Source: Flavobacteriaceae bacterium
GTDB taxonomy: Bacteria; Bacteroidota; Bacteroidia; Flavobacteriales; Flavobacteriaceae
DNA: 64,000 nucleotides
Reading direction: 5' to 3'
NCBI GenBank assembly: GCA_013214065.1
Contig: JABSPK010000001.1
Coordinates: 62,001 to 126,000, forward strand
Below are positions 54,767 through 62,212 of this stretch, one piece after another. The position numbers were made by a program, and so were the translations under genes. Numbering within the stretch: position 1 is the stretch's first letter; each line of letters begins with the position of its first letter. The notes under the pieces are model-generated. The model was not told the DNA's origin. It saw only the letters and a list, made by a program, of their open reading frames with translations, and made no database searches.

Positions 54767-54774
54767 TACTTTTA
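54767..54774 (+). promoter_or_regulatory. Putative -7 box of the small lipoprotein gene
   Basis: TACTTTTA (TAnnTTTA) starts 38 bases after the start of the second repeat of site 3. It predicts a leader of about 90 bases that contains an 8-pair hairpin (54800-54830). Confidence 0.45.
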
Positions 54775-54870
54775 TCAGCAAGTACTTAAACATCGTGTTC
54801 ACAGACCTTCTTCGGCAGTGTCGGTCTGTGCGTGACTGCCGATTTCATCATCGAGATAAAACCATTGAAA

Positions 54871-55014
54871 ATGAAATCGAGAACTATCTTATTCAGCGCC
54901 CTATTGGCAATGGCCCTTTTCAGCTGTAATGTTGATTCCGTTCAAGCGGATGAAGACCTCTACACCGAGGCCACCGATGGCAACCAATCCAGCCCAAAAG
55001 ACGGAAAGGATTGA
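54871..55014 (+). CDS. Small lipoprotein (47 residues)
   Basis: ATG at 54871 gives MKSRTILFSALLAMALFSCN with lipobox ALFSC, then a short acidic mature part ending SSPKDGKD of about 29 residues. A longer frame from 54832 has no leader at its front. Lipobox, LytTR-type promoter and strong terminator 3 bases after the stop argue for a real gene. It could be a signal peptide-like or anchoring lipoprotein of the cluster; nothing else is known. Confidence 0.65.
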   Translation: MKSRTILFSALLAMALFSCNVDSVQADEDLYTEATDGNQSSPKDGKD

Positions 55015-55015
55015 G

Positions 55016-55055
55016 AAATGGGGGAAGTTAAGCGCTTCCCCCATTTTATTTTTTC
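55016..55055 (+). terminator. Strong rho-independent terminator
   Basis: AAATGGGGGAAG (55016-55027) pairs perfectly with CTTCCCCCATTT (55035-55046) over 12 bases around a 7-base loop, followed by TATTTTTT. It ends the small lipoprotein transcript and isolates the histidine kinase gene. Confidence 0.88.
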
Positions 55056-55067
55056 ATCCAGAAGGTT

Positions 55068-55075
55068 ATCTTTAG
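55068..55075 (+). promoter_or_regulatory. Putative -7 box of the TPR histidine kinase gene
   Basis: TATCTTTA (TAnnTTTA) lies 20 bases before ATG 55096 and after the terminator, so the kinase has its own promoter. No LytTR-type repeat was found here. Confidence 0.45.
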
Positions 55076-55095
55076 TTCGAATACGACCAGCTAAA

Positions 55096-57009
55096 ATGTT
55101 GACCAAAAGCCTTCTGCGAACTTTTCCCCTTTGTTTGTGCTTGTTAATGGGCCTTGGTGGATGCGATACCAATACGTTGCCCCCAGCCCAAGACCTGGTC
55201 GGTGACCGGTCGGCAAGCATCGAGCTCGATTCCTTGAAAACGAATGATTTCATTGCACTACTGCGTGGGTTGGAAGCCGATAGCATCAATGAACGGGTAT
55301 TCGATCAGCTTTTGAAGCGCTCCAAGTGGCACGAAGTGCACGGAGCGACCGATTCGGTCTTTTTTTTCGATTCCCTTTTACTGGCAAGTGCCCAAAAAGC
55401 CAATTCCATACCCTTTATGGCCAAGGGCCAATCGTATTTGGCCTACGATTACCGCGAACAAAGTCGGCTCGACAGCGCCTACCACTACTACAATTTGGCC
55501 CAAAAGAGCTTCAAACTTCTGTATGACAGCATCCAAATCGGAAGGAAGTTATTGGAAATGGCCAAAATCCAGTACCGCCAAGCGGCCCATTTCGAATCGA
55601 AAGAGACCATCACCGAGGCCCTACAATATTTCGATACCTTGAACAGCCGAAAATATTGGGCGGTGGCACAGAATGAACTGGCGCACAATTTTATGGCCCT
55701 TGGTGACCACGGCATGGCGGAAGCATTCTATAAAAATGCCATTCAAACCGATCCCGAAGCTTCGAATCGAATCATTTATTCAAACAATTTAGCAGGACTA
55801 TATCGGGAAAAAGGGGACCTCAAAGCCTCAATTTCCTTGTATACCGACTTGTTGCAGCAACTCCCTGAGGGTTTCGACGCCACTGAAAAAGCCCGGATCG
55901 CCCACAATCTCGCCCTTAGTGAATGGCAATACGACAATCAAGATCCTTTGCCTGAATTCAAAAAGGCGCTCCAGACGCGAAAGCAACTCAATGACCTTTG
56001 GGGGTTGCAATCGAGCTACAAAGGGATGTTCGAATACTACCTGGGTTCCGATACCAAGCTCGCTAAGAAGTATTATGATTCACTACTCCTGATTTCACGT
56101 CGCTTGAAAAATCCGGATTCGGAGCTCAAGGAGATTTCATCCTTATTGAAGACCGACCCAATCAAATACGCTGCGCTCAACCCTCGGTTCATCACCTTGA
56201 CCGATAGTATCGAACGTGAACGTCGGAATTTCAAGAACCAATTTGCCTATCTAAAGTATCTTGACGCCAAAGAAAAGGCCCAACTGCTGGCGCTTAGGGC
56301 CGACAATGCGGAAAAAGAAGTACAGTTACTCGAAAAAGAGACCCAGGGCATTCTACTGCTCGCTTTTACAACGCTCCTGATCATGGGCGGTGTTTCTTGG
56401 TACTTCCTTTTACGCCAAAACCACAAAAAGGAAAAGTTACAAGAGGTTTACAATACCGAACAACGCATCAGCCAAGAACTACACGATGGCCTCGCCAACA
56501 AGGTTTTCGGCATCATTGCCAAGACCCAAGGCAAATATCCTGAAGACGAGGACATTTTAAATGGTCTTGACAACATCTATGGCAAAATCAGGAGTATATC
56601 ACACCATAACCGAAGCGTACAACTTTCAGGTGATTTCGGCGAAGAATTGGGCAGCCTTGTAGAAGCATTCCAGTACCATGGGGTGAACATCATCACGAGC
56701 AATCTGAAACAGATCCCCTGGAATTCTTTGAACGGCAACAAGCGGATCATTATTTACAGGGTCGTCAACGAGCTTTTGGTGAATATGGAGAAACATGCCA
56801 AGGCTAGTTTGGTCTCTATGCGTTTTGAAGAAATCGACAAGCAACTCCGCATTACCTATCAAGACAACGGTATGGGTCCGAAACCGAATTGGAAAAAGGG
56901 CGTCGGTCTTTCCAATACGGAAAACCGCATAAAATCCGTAGGTGGATCCTTTAATTTCACTAAAGGTAAAAATGGCGGGGTCGTTGCGGCGATTTCCATT
57001 CCCATTTGA
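55096..57009 (+). CDS. TPR sensor histidine kinase (NarL-type)
   Basis: Starting at ATG 55096 the protein has 637 residues and a lipoprotein-like leader (LCLCLLMGLGGC). Residues about 90-400 are TPR repeats (SLYTDLLQQLPEGFDATEKARIAHNLAL and others). One transmembrane segment (ILLLAFTTLLIMGGVSWYFLL, about 425) leads to a HisKA_3 dimerisation helix with H463 in QELHDGLANKVFGIIA and a C-terminal ATPase (RVVNELLVNMEKHAKASL, GVGLSNTENRI). It lies between the lipoprotein and its regulator. The TPR domain faces the periplasm and may bind a protein ligand. Confidence 0.88.
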   Translation: MLTKSLLRTFPLCLCLLMGLGGCDTNTLPPAQDLVGDRSASIELDSLKTNDFIALLRGLEADSINERVFDQLLKRSKWHEVHGATDSVFFFDSLLLASAQKANSIPFMAKGQSYLAYDYREQSRLDSAYHYYNLAQKSFKLLYDSIQIGRKLLEMAKIQYRQAAHFESKETITEALQYFDTLNSRKYWAVAQNELAHNFMALGDHGMAEAFYKNAIQTDPEASNRIIYSNNLAGLYREKGDLKASISLYTDLLQQLPEGFDATEKARIAHNLALSEWQYDNQDPLPEFKKALQTRKQLNDLWGLQSSYKGMFEYYLGSDTKLAKKYYDSLLLISRRLKNPDSELKEISSLLKTDPIKYAALNPRFITLTDSIERERRNFKNQFAYLKYLDAKEKAQLLALRADNAEKEVQLLEKETQGILLLAFTTLLIMGGVSWYFLLRQNHKKEKLQEVYNTEQRISQELHDGLANKVFGIIAKTQGKYPEDEDILNGLDNIYGKIRSISHHNRSVQLSGDFGEELGSLVEAFQYHGVNIITSNLKQIPWNSLNGNKRIIIYRVVNELLVNMEKHAKASLVSMRFEEIDKQLRITYQDNGMGPKPNWKKGVGLSNTENRIKSVGGSFNFTKGKNGGVVAAISIPI

Positions 57010-57053
57010 CCGCCCCCCAATTGTCGAATCATGTAATTATGTGCGCTAAGAAT

Positions 57054-57722
57054 ATGTACAAAAAAGCTTTGGTTGTCGAAGACCTTGAGTCCATAGGACA
57101 AAGCATCGAGGCCCTTTTGGTCAACGAACTCGAAATCGATGAGGTGTGCCTAACCCAACATTGCGATGAAGCGTTTTTGAAATTGAAAAAGGCGCATCAA
57201 GATGCGGAACCCTTCGATATCCTGATTACCGATATGTCTTTCGTCAGGGATTACCGTCCGACCGACTTGAACTCAGGAAGTGCCTTGGTCAATAAGGTCC
57301 ATCAAAATTATCCTGACTTGAAAACCATTGTTTTCAGTGTGGAAGACAGTATCGGTCTTATCCGCAAAATGGTGGCCCACCATGGTATCGCGGCCTATGT
57401 CATCAAAGGAAGGAACGGTTTAAAGGAACTTAAGAACGCCATTACCGAATCGTATATCGGCAACCCTTATTTTTCACCCCAAATACAATGGCAGCAACAT
57501 ACCGATCAAGCATTCGAAATCGGACCCTATGATATCTCGATCATGGAAAACCTATCCAAAGGGTTGTCACAAAACCAAATCGCTTCCAAGTTCAATTCGG
57601 AAGGCATATCACCCAGTAGTCTCAGTTCGATCGAAAAACGACTGAACAAACTCAAAGACATTCTCAAGGCCAATAACAATGTACAGTTGGTATCCAATGC
57701 CAAGGATATCGGCTTGATCTGA
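57054..57722 (+). CDS. Response regulator with LuxR-type output, degenerate
   Basis: Starting at ATG 57054 (MYKKALVVEDL) the protein has 222 residues; ATG 57039 is the alternative. The receiver has D60 in DILITDMSFV, V-x-K in YVIKGRNG. The output region (DISIMENLSKGLSQNQIASKFNSEGISPSSLSSIEKRLNKLKD) keeps the LuxR HTH shape with weakened consensus. It follows the TPR kinase by 44 bases and is its cognate regulator by position. Its terminator is at 57861-57891. Confidence 0.83.
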   Translation: MYKKALVVEDLESIGQSIEALLVNELEIDEVCLTQHCDEAFLKLKKAHQDAEPFDILITDMSFVRDYRPTDLNSGSALVNKVHQNYPDLKTIVFSVEDSIGLIRKMVAHHGIAAYVIKGRNGLKELKNAITESYIGNPYFSPQIQWQQHTDQAFEIGPYDISIMENLSKGLSQNQIASKFNSEGISPSSLSSIEKRLNKLKDILKANNNVQLVSNAKDIGLI

Positions 57723-57860
57723 TTCCGGATCGATCCAAGACCCGCCACTGTTTTGAACAGTAACCAAGGCCGGTTTCCATTATGGATTTCCGTAAGGGAT
57801 GGCTGGGCCTAATTTTTAGATTTGAACGATTGGTTGAAAAACCGATCGGCATAATTGAAA

Positions 57861-57891
57861 AGGCCGTTCTGGGGGAGAGCGGTCTTTTTTT
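57861..57891 (+). terminator. Terminator of the response regulator gene
   Basis: AGGCCGTTCT (57861-57870) and AGAGCGGTCT (57876-57885) form ten pairs with two G-T, then a run of seven Ts. On the minus strand the G-T pairs become A-C mismatches, so it favours the plus strand. Confidence 0.75.
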
Positions 57892-57899
57892 GTGCTTGG

Positions 57900-58481
57900 T
57901 CAATCGACCTGGTCGAACCTGATTTGGGTATGTGCCCCAATACGAATACGATCTGCCGAACCAAGAAAGATCTGTTCGCCTTCTTGCAGCTGTTCCCAGC
58001 CTCCTTCTCGCTTGGAAATAAAGGTACTATTGGCACTTTTCAAATCTTTGATCAAGATGCCGCCTTCACCACCTTTTTTCAAATCGATGGCCAAATGGGC
58101 CCTTGAGACGGCGGGGTCGGACTTCGGGGGAATTAAAATCGGAAGGGCATCAGGAAATACTTCTTTGATCCGATTCGCATTTCAACCTACTACATAATGG
58201 TTTCCAAAACGCAGTTCCTTGACCATCAAAGTCGCTTGTGTCACCCGGTTTGCAATGACGATACGGATCCGGGTCAGTACCTGTTCTTTCTTTTCTGGGT
58301 CGATAATTACGGTACCTGAAGGCGTTTTGATGTCCGTTCTCTTTTTACGAACGAACTTTTCAATCGGCAAAAGCACCCTTTTGCCACAGACCCGGCATCT
58401 GATACGGCGGTCTTCACCACTTTCAAGCCATTCTTCCGGTATGGTCACCGATGTAAAACAATCGCTACAGGTGTGCCGCAT
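57900..58481 (-). pseudogene. Zinc-ribbon + FHA domain protein interrupted by an in-frame TGA
   Basis: From ATG 58481 the frame reads MRHTCSDCFTSVTIPEEW... with two CxxC pairs (CSDC and CRVC), then stops at TGA 58184-58182 after FGNHYVVG. The same frame continues to 57900 with NANRIKEVFPDALP, DPAVSRAHLAIDL, KDLKSANSTFI and LGSADRIRIGAHTQIRF, a complete FHA domain. The stop sits exactly where the FHA consensus VGR requires arginine, and CGA to TGA is a single base change. 193 codons in all. It is the last gene of the PP2C operon (2-base gap). A recent nonsense mutation, an error or read-through are the options. Confidence 0.75.
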
Positions 58482-58483
58482 GT

Positions 58484-58720
58484 TTAAAAATCAATTCCTT
58501 CATCAAAATCTTTACCATCGTCTTCGTCAGCATCCGAACCATCGGTAATATCGTTTCCATAGGGCTCGTCTCCACCTTCGAATCTTTCCGGATCTTCTTC
58601 ATCATCCTCAAGGGTAAGATGGGTATAATCCAATTCGATCACACCGTTTCCATTGACCGGTAGCTCAACGATAATCGGTTCCTCGTCCACTTCAATTTCA
58701 TAAGTTAAGGTATCTTTCAT
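58484..58720 (-). CDS. Small very acidic protein (78 residues)
   Basis: Starting at ATG 58720, MKDTLTYEIEVDEEPIIVELPVNGNGVIELDYTHL is a short beta-like front, and the rest is almost wholly D, E and G (EPYGNDITDGSDADEDDGKDF). It overlaps the FHA gene before it as ATGA and the broken FHA gene follows after 2 bases. The YGNDIT motif recurs in the tail of the 236-residue acidic protein. A binding partner or a buffer for phosphorylation is conceivable. Confidence 0.65.
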   Translation of the reverse strand: MKDTLTYEIEVDEEPIIVELPVNGNGVIELDYTHLTLEDDEEDPERFEGGDEPYGNDITDGSDADEDDGKDFDEGIDF

Positions 58721-59397
58721 TGTACATGATTTATATGCCAAACGGCATTGCATTTTCTATTGGGACATTTATTCTTTTCCGAATAATACTTTCCATCACG
58801 ACCCCCCGCGCTCAGCTCGGTTCCGCACTTTGGGCAAGCAAAGTGAATCTGGAATTTGGCCCGTAGGTCATTCAACCGTTCTTCCTTACGTTGTTCCGAG
58901 ACCCCAAACCCGGAAACTACCGTGCCTATGATCGAAGCACCGATCATCAACGAGTATTTCAATTCGGGGTCGATGTCAGGGATGAGAAAAATCGCGGCCA
59001 CGACCCCCACGGTAATCAGCAAACGGGGAAGCATGGCCAGCAATCGGTAGTATTTGTTTATTTTCCTTCGCCGAGACCTGTAGTCTTGCTCCATCACCAA
59101 AAGTTGCTTGAATTCCTTGCTGAAATCGGTCCTCTTTTCCAAAACAAAGGCCTTTACCTTATTCAAGAGGACATCACCCGTTATTTCCTTACCAGCGAAC
59201 ATGAACCGGTCCTTTTCAGTAATGCGTTTGGTATGGATCCGTCTGCCATTGATAAACGTGCCATTGGCAGAATCCAAATCGATCAGGGTAAAGGTCTCGA
59301 AATCAGGTCCGACTTCGATTTTGGCATGTGACCCGCTGACTTGATTATCGTCAAGGACCAGGTCGTTCGTTTCTTTTCTTCCGATGGTAAACTCCAT
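58717..59397 (-). CDS. FHA-domain membrane protein with C-terminal zinc ribbon
   Basis: Starting at ATG 59397 (MEFTIGRKETND), 226 residues. Residues 1-85 are an FHA domain with IGRKETNDLVLDDNQVSGSHAKIEV and LDSANGTFINGRRI, containing the phosphothreonine-binding R, S and N residues. A linker leads to two hydrophobic segments (LLITVGVVAAIFLIPDI and YSLMIGASIIGTVVSG), and the end is a zinc ribbon (CPKCGTELSA... CPNRKC). It would read phosphothreonines, probably those on the kinase, at the membrane. It starts 2 bases after the LytTR gene. Confidence 0.85.
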   Translation of the reverse strand: MEFTIGRKETNDLVLDDNQVSGSHAKIEVGPDFETFTLIDLDSANGTFINGRRIHTKRITEKDRFMFAGKEITGDVLLNKVKAFVLEKRTDFSKEFKQLLVMEQDYRSRRRKINKYYRLLAMLPRLLITVGVVAAIFLIPDIDPELKYSLMIGASIIGTVVSGFGVSEQRKEERLNDLRAKFQIHFACPKCGTELSAGGRDGKYYSEKNKCPNRKCNAVWHINHVQ

Positions 59398-59399
59398 AA

Positions 59400-60137
59400 T
59401 CAATACCAGTAAACAAACTTTTTGATTCGCTTCAAAATCTCTTCGGTGAAGGTGACCTCACGCGGATCTCTTCCGAAATCGGCACTGAAAACAACCTTAT
59501 TGGCTTTGGAGTCTATCGTCAACACCCGATCTCGGTTGATGATGTACGAACGATGGATCCTTTCCAAAGTGGCGATACTTTTCAATAGTTCTTCATAAAA
59601 TTTGATGCGTTTGCTTTCAACCCGCTTGGTACCATTGCTCAAATGGACTTCGGTAAAGCTACCATCGGCCAGAAAGTAACAGATCTTGAAAATGGGTTCT
59701 AGTCGAATCCTCCCTTTCGTTCGGGTCTTCAAACGCTCGTTGGGTGCGGTCTTATCAAACGGATAGCGCACCAATCTCCTGACCAGGTTTTTCATAGCGC
59801 TATCACTGTTTTGCAATGAATAGCAAAAATCAATGTCTTCTTGCCAGCCGTTGAAGTTCATAAAGGTCACCTCGGTATCGGCAACGATAACCATTGGGCA
59901 ATGTTTGTTCTCATTTCTCCTGATGTTGGCTTCTTCTTCACCATTGCGAAATTGGGTGATAAACCGCCTTAGGTCCATCCGTTCTTTCAAACCATCACCT
60001 GGCAGGTAGAAAAAAACGATGGGGTCACCTTCCAAGACGAGCCGGTTCTTGTGCAAGCGCCAGGCTTCACGGATTTTGTCTTCCTTGGTTTCATCGGCAA
60101 AATTCCTAAAGTCGAGTTTTTCTTCTGGGGTCATCAT
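59400..60137 (-). CDS. LytTR-family DNA-binding regulator without a typical receiver
   Basis: A 245-residue protein. The C-terminal 100 residues are LytTR: ICYFLADGSFTEVHLSNGTKRVESKR, then LATLERIHRSYIINRDRVLTID, which matches the F-x-R-x-H-R/K-S-Y/F-x-I/V-N signature. The N-terminal 130 residues (AWRLHKNRLVLEGDPIVFFYLPGDG) do not look like a response-regulator receiver, so control may not be by phosphoaspartate. LytTR proteins bind paired direct repeats about 21 bases apart; four such sites stand before the cluster operons. It lies 29 bases after the PP2C gene; ATG at 60137 or 60134. Confidence 0.85.
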   Translation of the reverse strand: MMTPEEKLDFRNFADETKEDKIREAWRLHKNRLVLEGDPIVFFYLPGDGLKERMDLRRFITQFRNGEEEANIRRNENKHCPMVIVADTEVTFMNFNGWQEDIDFCYSLQNSDSAMKNLVRRLVRYPFDKTAPNERLKTRTKGRIRLEPIFKICYFLADGSFTEVHLSNGTKRVESKRIKFYEELLKSIATLERIHRSYIINRDRVLTIDSKANKVVFSADFGRDPREVTFTEEILKRIKKFVYWY

Positions 60138-60166
60138 CCGTTCATTGGTTTTTTGGTTGGTATGTG

Positions 60167-60943
60167 CTAAGGTTGAAAATCAATGGGTGTCCAATCGGTC
60201 GGGCCATTAATAAAATCGACCACATCAGCCTGCTCTAATTCGATCAGTATCGCGGTATGGTTGTCCTTACTGGATTCTTCACAGGCCAGCCTGATACGAT
60301 CGAGCTTTTCCTGCAAACCAAGTTGTTTTCCGAGCAGCAGCATTACCAACGCTTGATCATCGAAGGTTTCCAAGACACCATCAGAACAGATCAAGAGCAA
60401 ATCACCAGCTTCCAAATCGCTGAGAAAACCCACTTCCAATTCTGCCTTCTTTGAATCTCGACGGGCGATCAGGGCATTGGTTATTTGATTTTTCAAAGGA
60501 TGGTTTCTGGCAGCAGAAGGTGTAATCTCACCAAGTGCGATCATGGTAGCCACAATGGAGTGGTCTTTGGTCTGCCAATAGCCCCTTCCATTTTCTTTGA
60601 CGATCAGGATCCGGCTGTCACCGATATGCCCGGTAAACATCCCGTTTTTTCCCAAATACACCATGGCCAAGGTCGTAGCCATACCTTCATTCCCGCTATC
60701 TTTCAGCACTAGCGCGTTCAATTCTTGCTCCACTTCGGCCACTAGGGTTTTCAGCCCATCTACTGAATCAATGGTCTTTTCTTTCATTCGGGTCAAGATC
60801 CCTTCAACAACGAATGCACTGGCAACTTCTCCTTTTCGTAGGCCACCGACACCATCACAAACCACGCCGCAATGGCGGTTGTGACCAGAACGATCCTCAT
60901 TCAAATCCTTAGTTCCGATATGGGAATAACTTAGACAAATCAT
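60167..60943 (-). CDS. PP2C-family protein phosphatase
   Basis: A 258-residue metal-dependent Ser/Thr phosphatase without membrane segment. DLNEDRSG, GVVCDGVGGLRKGEVAS, GHIGDSRILIV and LLICSDGVLETFDD give the metal-binding aspartates. It would remove phosphates that the WG-repeat kinase adds, in the cytoplasm. It is the first gene of the operon PP2C - LytTR - FHA - acidic protein - FHA, behind site 4. Confidence 0.9.
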   Translation of the reverse strand: MICLSYSHIGTKDLNEDRSGHNRHCGVVCDGVGGLRKGEVASAFVVEGILTRMKEKTIDSVDGLKTLVAEVEQELNALVLKDSGNEGMATTLAMVYLGKNGMFTGHIGDSRILIVKENGRGYWQTKDHSIVATMIALGEITPSAARNHPLKNQITNALIARRDSKKAELEVGFLSDLEAGDLLLICSDGVLETFDDQALVMLLLGKQLGLQEKLDRIRLACEESSKDNHTAILIELEQADVVDFINGPTDWTPIDFQP

Positions 60944-61164
60944 AGGGTCTATCCTTTATCGATCATGATCATTTCCGGCACTAGTACCCATTGTGATCTT
61001 TTGAATCGGCATGAATGGAGTCGCATATAGTAAGGCAATTACGGTACCCTCGACACCTGCGGTCGTGAATTTAAAAATTCGAAAAGCGTCGGTTTTACGG
61101 CAATCCGTATTTCGATGGTTATGAAAGCATCGTAAAGGGATGATCATCGTTTGGGCTTTTGCGC

Positions 61165-61171
61165 TAAACTA
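61165..61171 (-). promoter_or_regulatory. Weak -7 box of the PP2C operon
   Basis: TAGTTTA on the minus strand is one base shorter than TAnnTTTA, but it begins 38 bases after the start of the second repeat of site 4, the same spacing as at the other three promoters. Confidence 0.35.
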
Positions 61172-61195
61172 TGCCAGCACTACCGGGAAAATCTA

Positions 61196-61230
61196 CGAAT
61201 GATCATGAATACGGTGTTTTTGTTCATGGG
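61196..61230 (-). promoter_or_regulatory. LytTR-type paired direct repeat, site 4
   Basis: Minus strand CCCATGAACAAAAA (61230-61217) and TTCATGATCATTCG (61209-61196), starts 21 bases apart. It precedes the PP2C-LytTR operon, so the regulator would control its own gene. Confidence 0.6.
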
Positions 61231-61297
61231 TCCGGTTCACACCCCAAAAGAAAAGAAGTAAAGAAAATATATGGAAAGGACTCTTCGCGAAAGGATT

Positions 61298-61699
61298 CTA
61301 AGCCTTTCCGACATTGCGTTTTTCAAACACCTTTTCAAGGCTGCTTTTGGTCAAGGGTTTGTCGAAAAAACCCGAAATCAACTGATGGGTTTTGGCTATA
61401 CCGCGGTCCTTGGCATTCGCAAAGGCGGATAACACATAAATCTGGGGCTGGTTGGATCCGACCCAGATTTTTTCAAGCGCTTCGATAAAGGCCCATCCAT
61501 CCATATCGCCCATGACCAAATCCAAGAAAATGAATTCGGGTAATTCGGCCCCTTCGGCGATTAAGCTCCGGTAAAATTCCAAGGCCTCCTCGGCACTTCC
61601 CTGGGTGGTAATATCAAAATCACCCCCAAACTGTTCAATACAATACCGGGTAGCGAATTGGGATACCAAATCATCATCAATAATGCAAATACCTATCAA
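61298..61699 (-). CDS. Single-domain response regulator
   Basis: A 133-residue receiver without output domain. IIDDDLVSQFATRYCIEQFGG is the acidic front; D60 in EFIFLDLVMGDMDGW is the phosphorylation site, and FFDKPLTKSSLEKVF carries the conserved lysine-proline. It resembles flavobacterial stand-alone regulators of the CheY/phosphorelay type. It lies upstream of the PP2C operon but beyond the LytTR site, so it need not belong to the cluster. Confidence 0.87.
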   Translation of the reverse strand: MIGICIIDDDLVSQFATRYCIEQFGGDFDITTQGSAEEALEFYRSLIAEGAELPEFIFLDLVMGDMDGWAFIEALEKIWVGSNQPQIYVLSAFANAKDRGIAKTHQLISGFFDKPLTKSSLEKVFEKRNVGKA

Positions 61700-61797
61700 A
61701 TACTTGATTTTCCCACAAAACTATCCGCTTTTCAGCAAATACGGAACCTTTCTCGTTATCCATGACCAAAAAAGGGTTCAAAAGCCCTATTTTTCAA

Positions 61798-62211
61798 TCA
61801 ATGCGGAAGTTTGTCTTTGAGCAGACCATAGAGAAACGTACCCAAAAGCGCGCCGATCAAAACGATACCGATGGTCCAAAACCCAGCTCCCAATAGCACG
61901 TACATCGGCCCAGGGCAAGCCCCTGCAAGCGCCCAACCGAGCCCAAAGACCGTGCCCCCGATGGCATAACGGGCAAACGACCTTTCCTTATCTTGTATCG
62001 CAATGGTTTCACCGAACCATGATTTTCGTTCCTTACGCTTCACCCATTGTGTGAACAAAATGCCCAATACCAAGGCCGAACCGATGATCCCGTACATGTG
62101 AAAGGACTCGAACCGGAACATTTCATAAATCCGGAACCAAGAAGCGGCTTCCGACTTGAACAGGACGATTCCGAAAAAAGTGCCGATGAGAAGGTAGCTG
62201 ATAGTGCGCAT
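61798..62211 (-). CDS. DUF6691/YeeE-like membrane protein, half transporter
   Basis: A 137-residue protein with four hydrophobic segments. The motif GWALAGACPGPMYVLLGAG contains the conserved cysteine of YeeE/YedE-type sulfur transporters. It forms the second half of a split transporter with the preceding YeeE gene, which ends 1 base before it. Such pairs import thiosulfate or other sulfur species; the substrate is inferred from family. Confidence 0.85.
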   Translation of the reverse strand: MRTISYLLIGTFFGIVLFKSEAASWFRIYEMFRFESFHMYGIIGSALVLGILFTQWVKRKERKSWFGETIAIQDKERSFARYAIGGTVFGLGWALAGACPGPMYVLLGAGFWTIGIVLIGALLGTFLYGLLKDKLPH

Positions 62212-62212
62212 A

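Larger units (their letters stand above)
54394..54870. other. Intergenic region with two divergent LytTR-type promoters
   Basis: The 477 bases between the acidic gene and the small lipoprotein gene hold two paired repeats (sites 2 and 3), two -7 boxes (54414-54421 minus, 54767-54774 plus) and an 8-pair hairpin (54800-54807 with 54823-54830) in the plus-strand leader. Between about 54480 and 54700 nothing else is recognised. A direct repeat GGGTAACCGAG occurs at 54662 and 54695. A 63-codon frame on the minus strand here looks spurious. Confidence 0.6.
60944..61297. other. Promoter and long leader region of the PP2C operon
   Basis: The 354 bases between two minus-strand genes contain LytTR-type site 4 (61196-61230) and a weak -7 box (61165-61171). 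The predicted transcript start lies near 61160, giving an untranslated leader of about 215 bases. A 63-codon minus-strand frame (61147-60956) lacks any protein character and is taken as leader sequence. No terminator for the upstream receiver gene was identified. Confidence 0.5.

Noticed and set aside
54611-54802. 63-codon minus-strand ORF between the two divergent LytTR promoters
   Set aside because: It covers site 3 and its -7 box, has no start signal, and its composition is not protein-like; treated as regulatory DNA.
57900-58481. Frameshift as the cause of the split FHA gene
   Set aside because: Both pieces are in the same frame (coordinates agree modulo 3) and one TGA separates them, so it is a nonsense codon.
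60956-61147. 63-codon minus-strand ORF upstream of the PP2C gene
   Set aside because: No family, no leader, and it falls in the predicted untranslated leader of the PP2C operon.
61760-61782. CCATGACCAAAAAAG as a fifth LytTR-type site
   Set aside because: The partner repeat 21 bases away is missing and no gene starts in the right direction.
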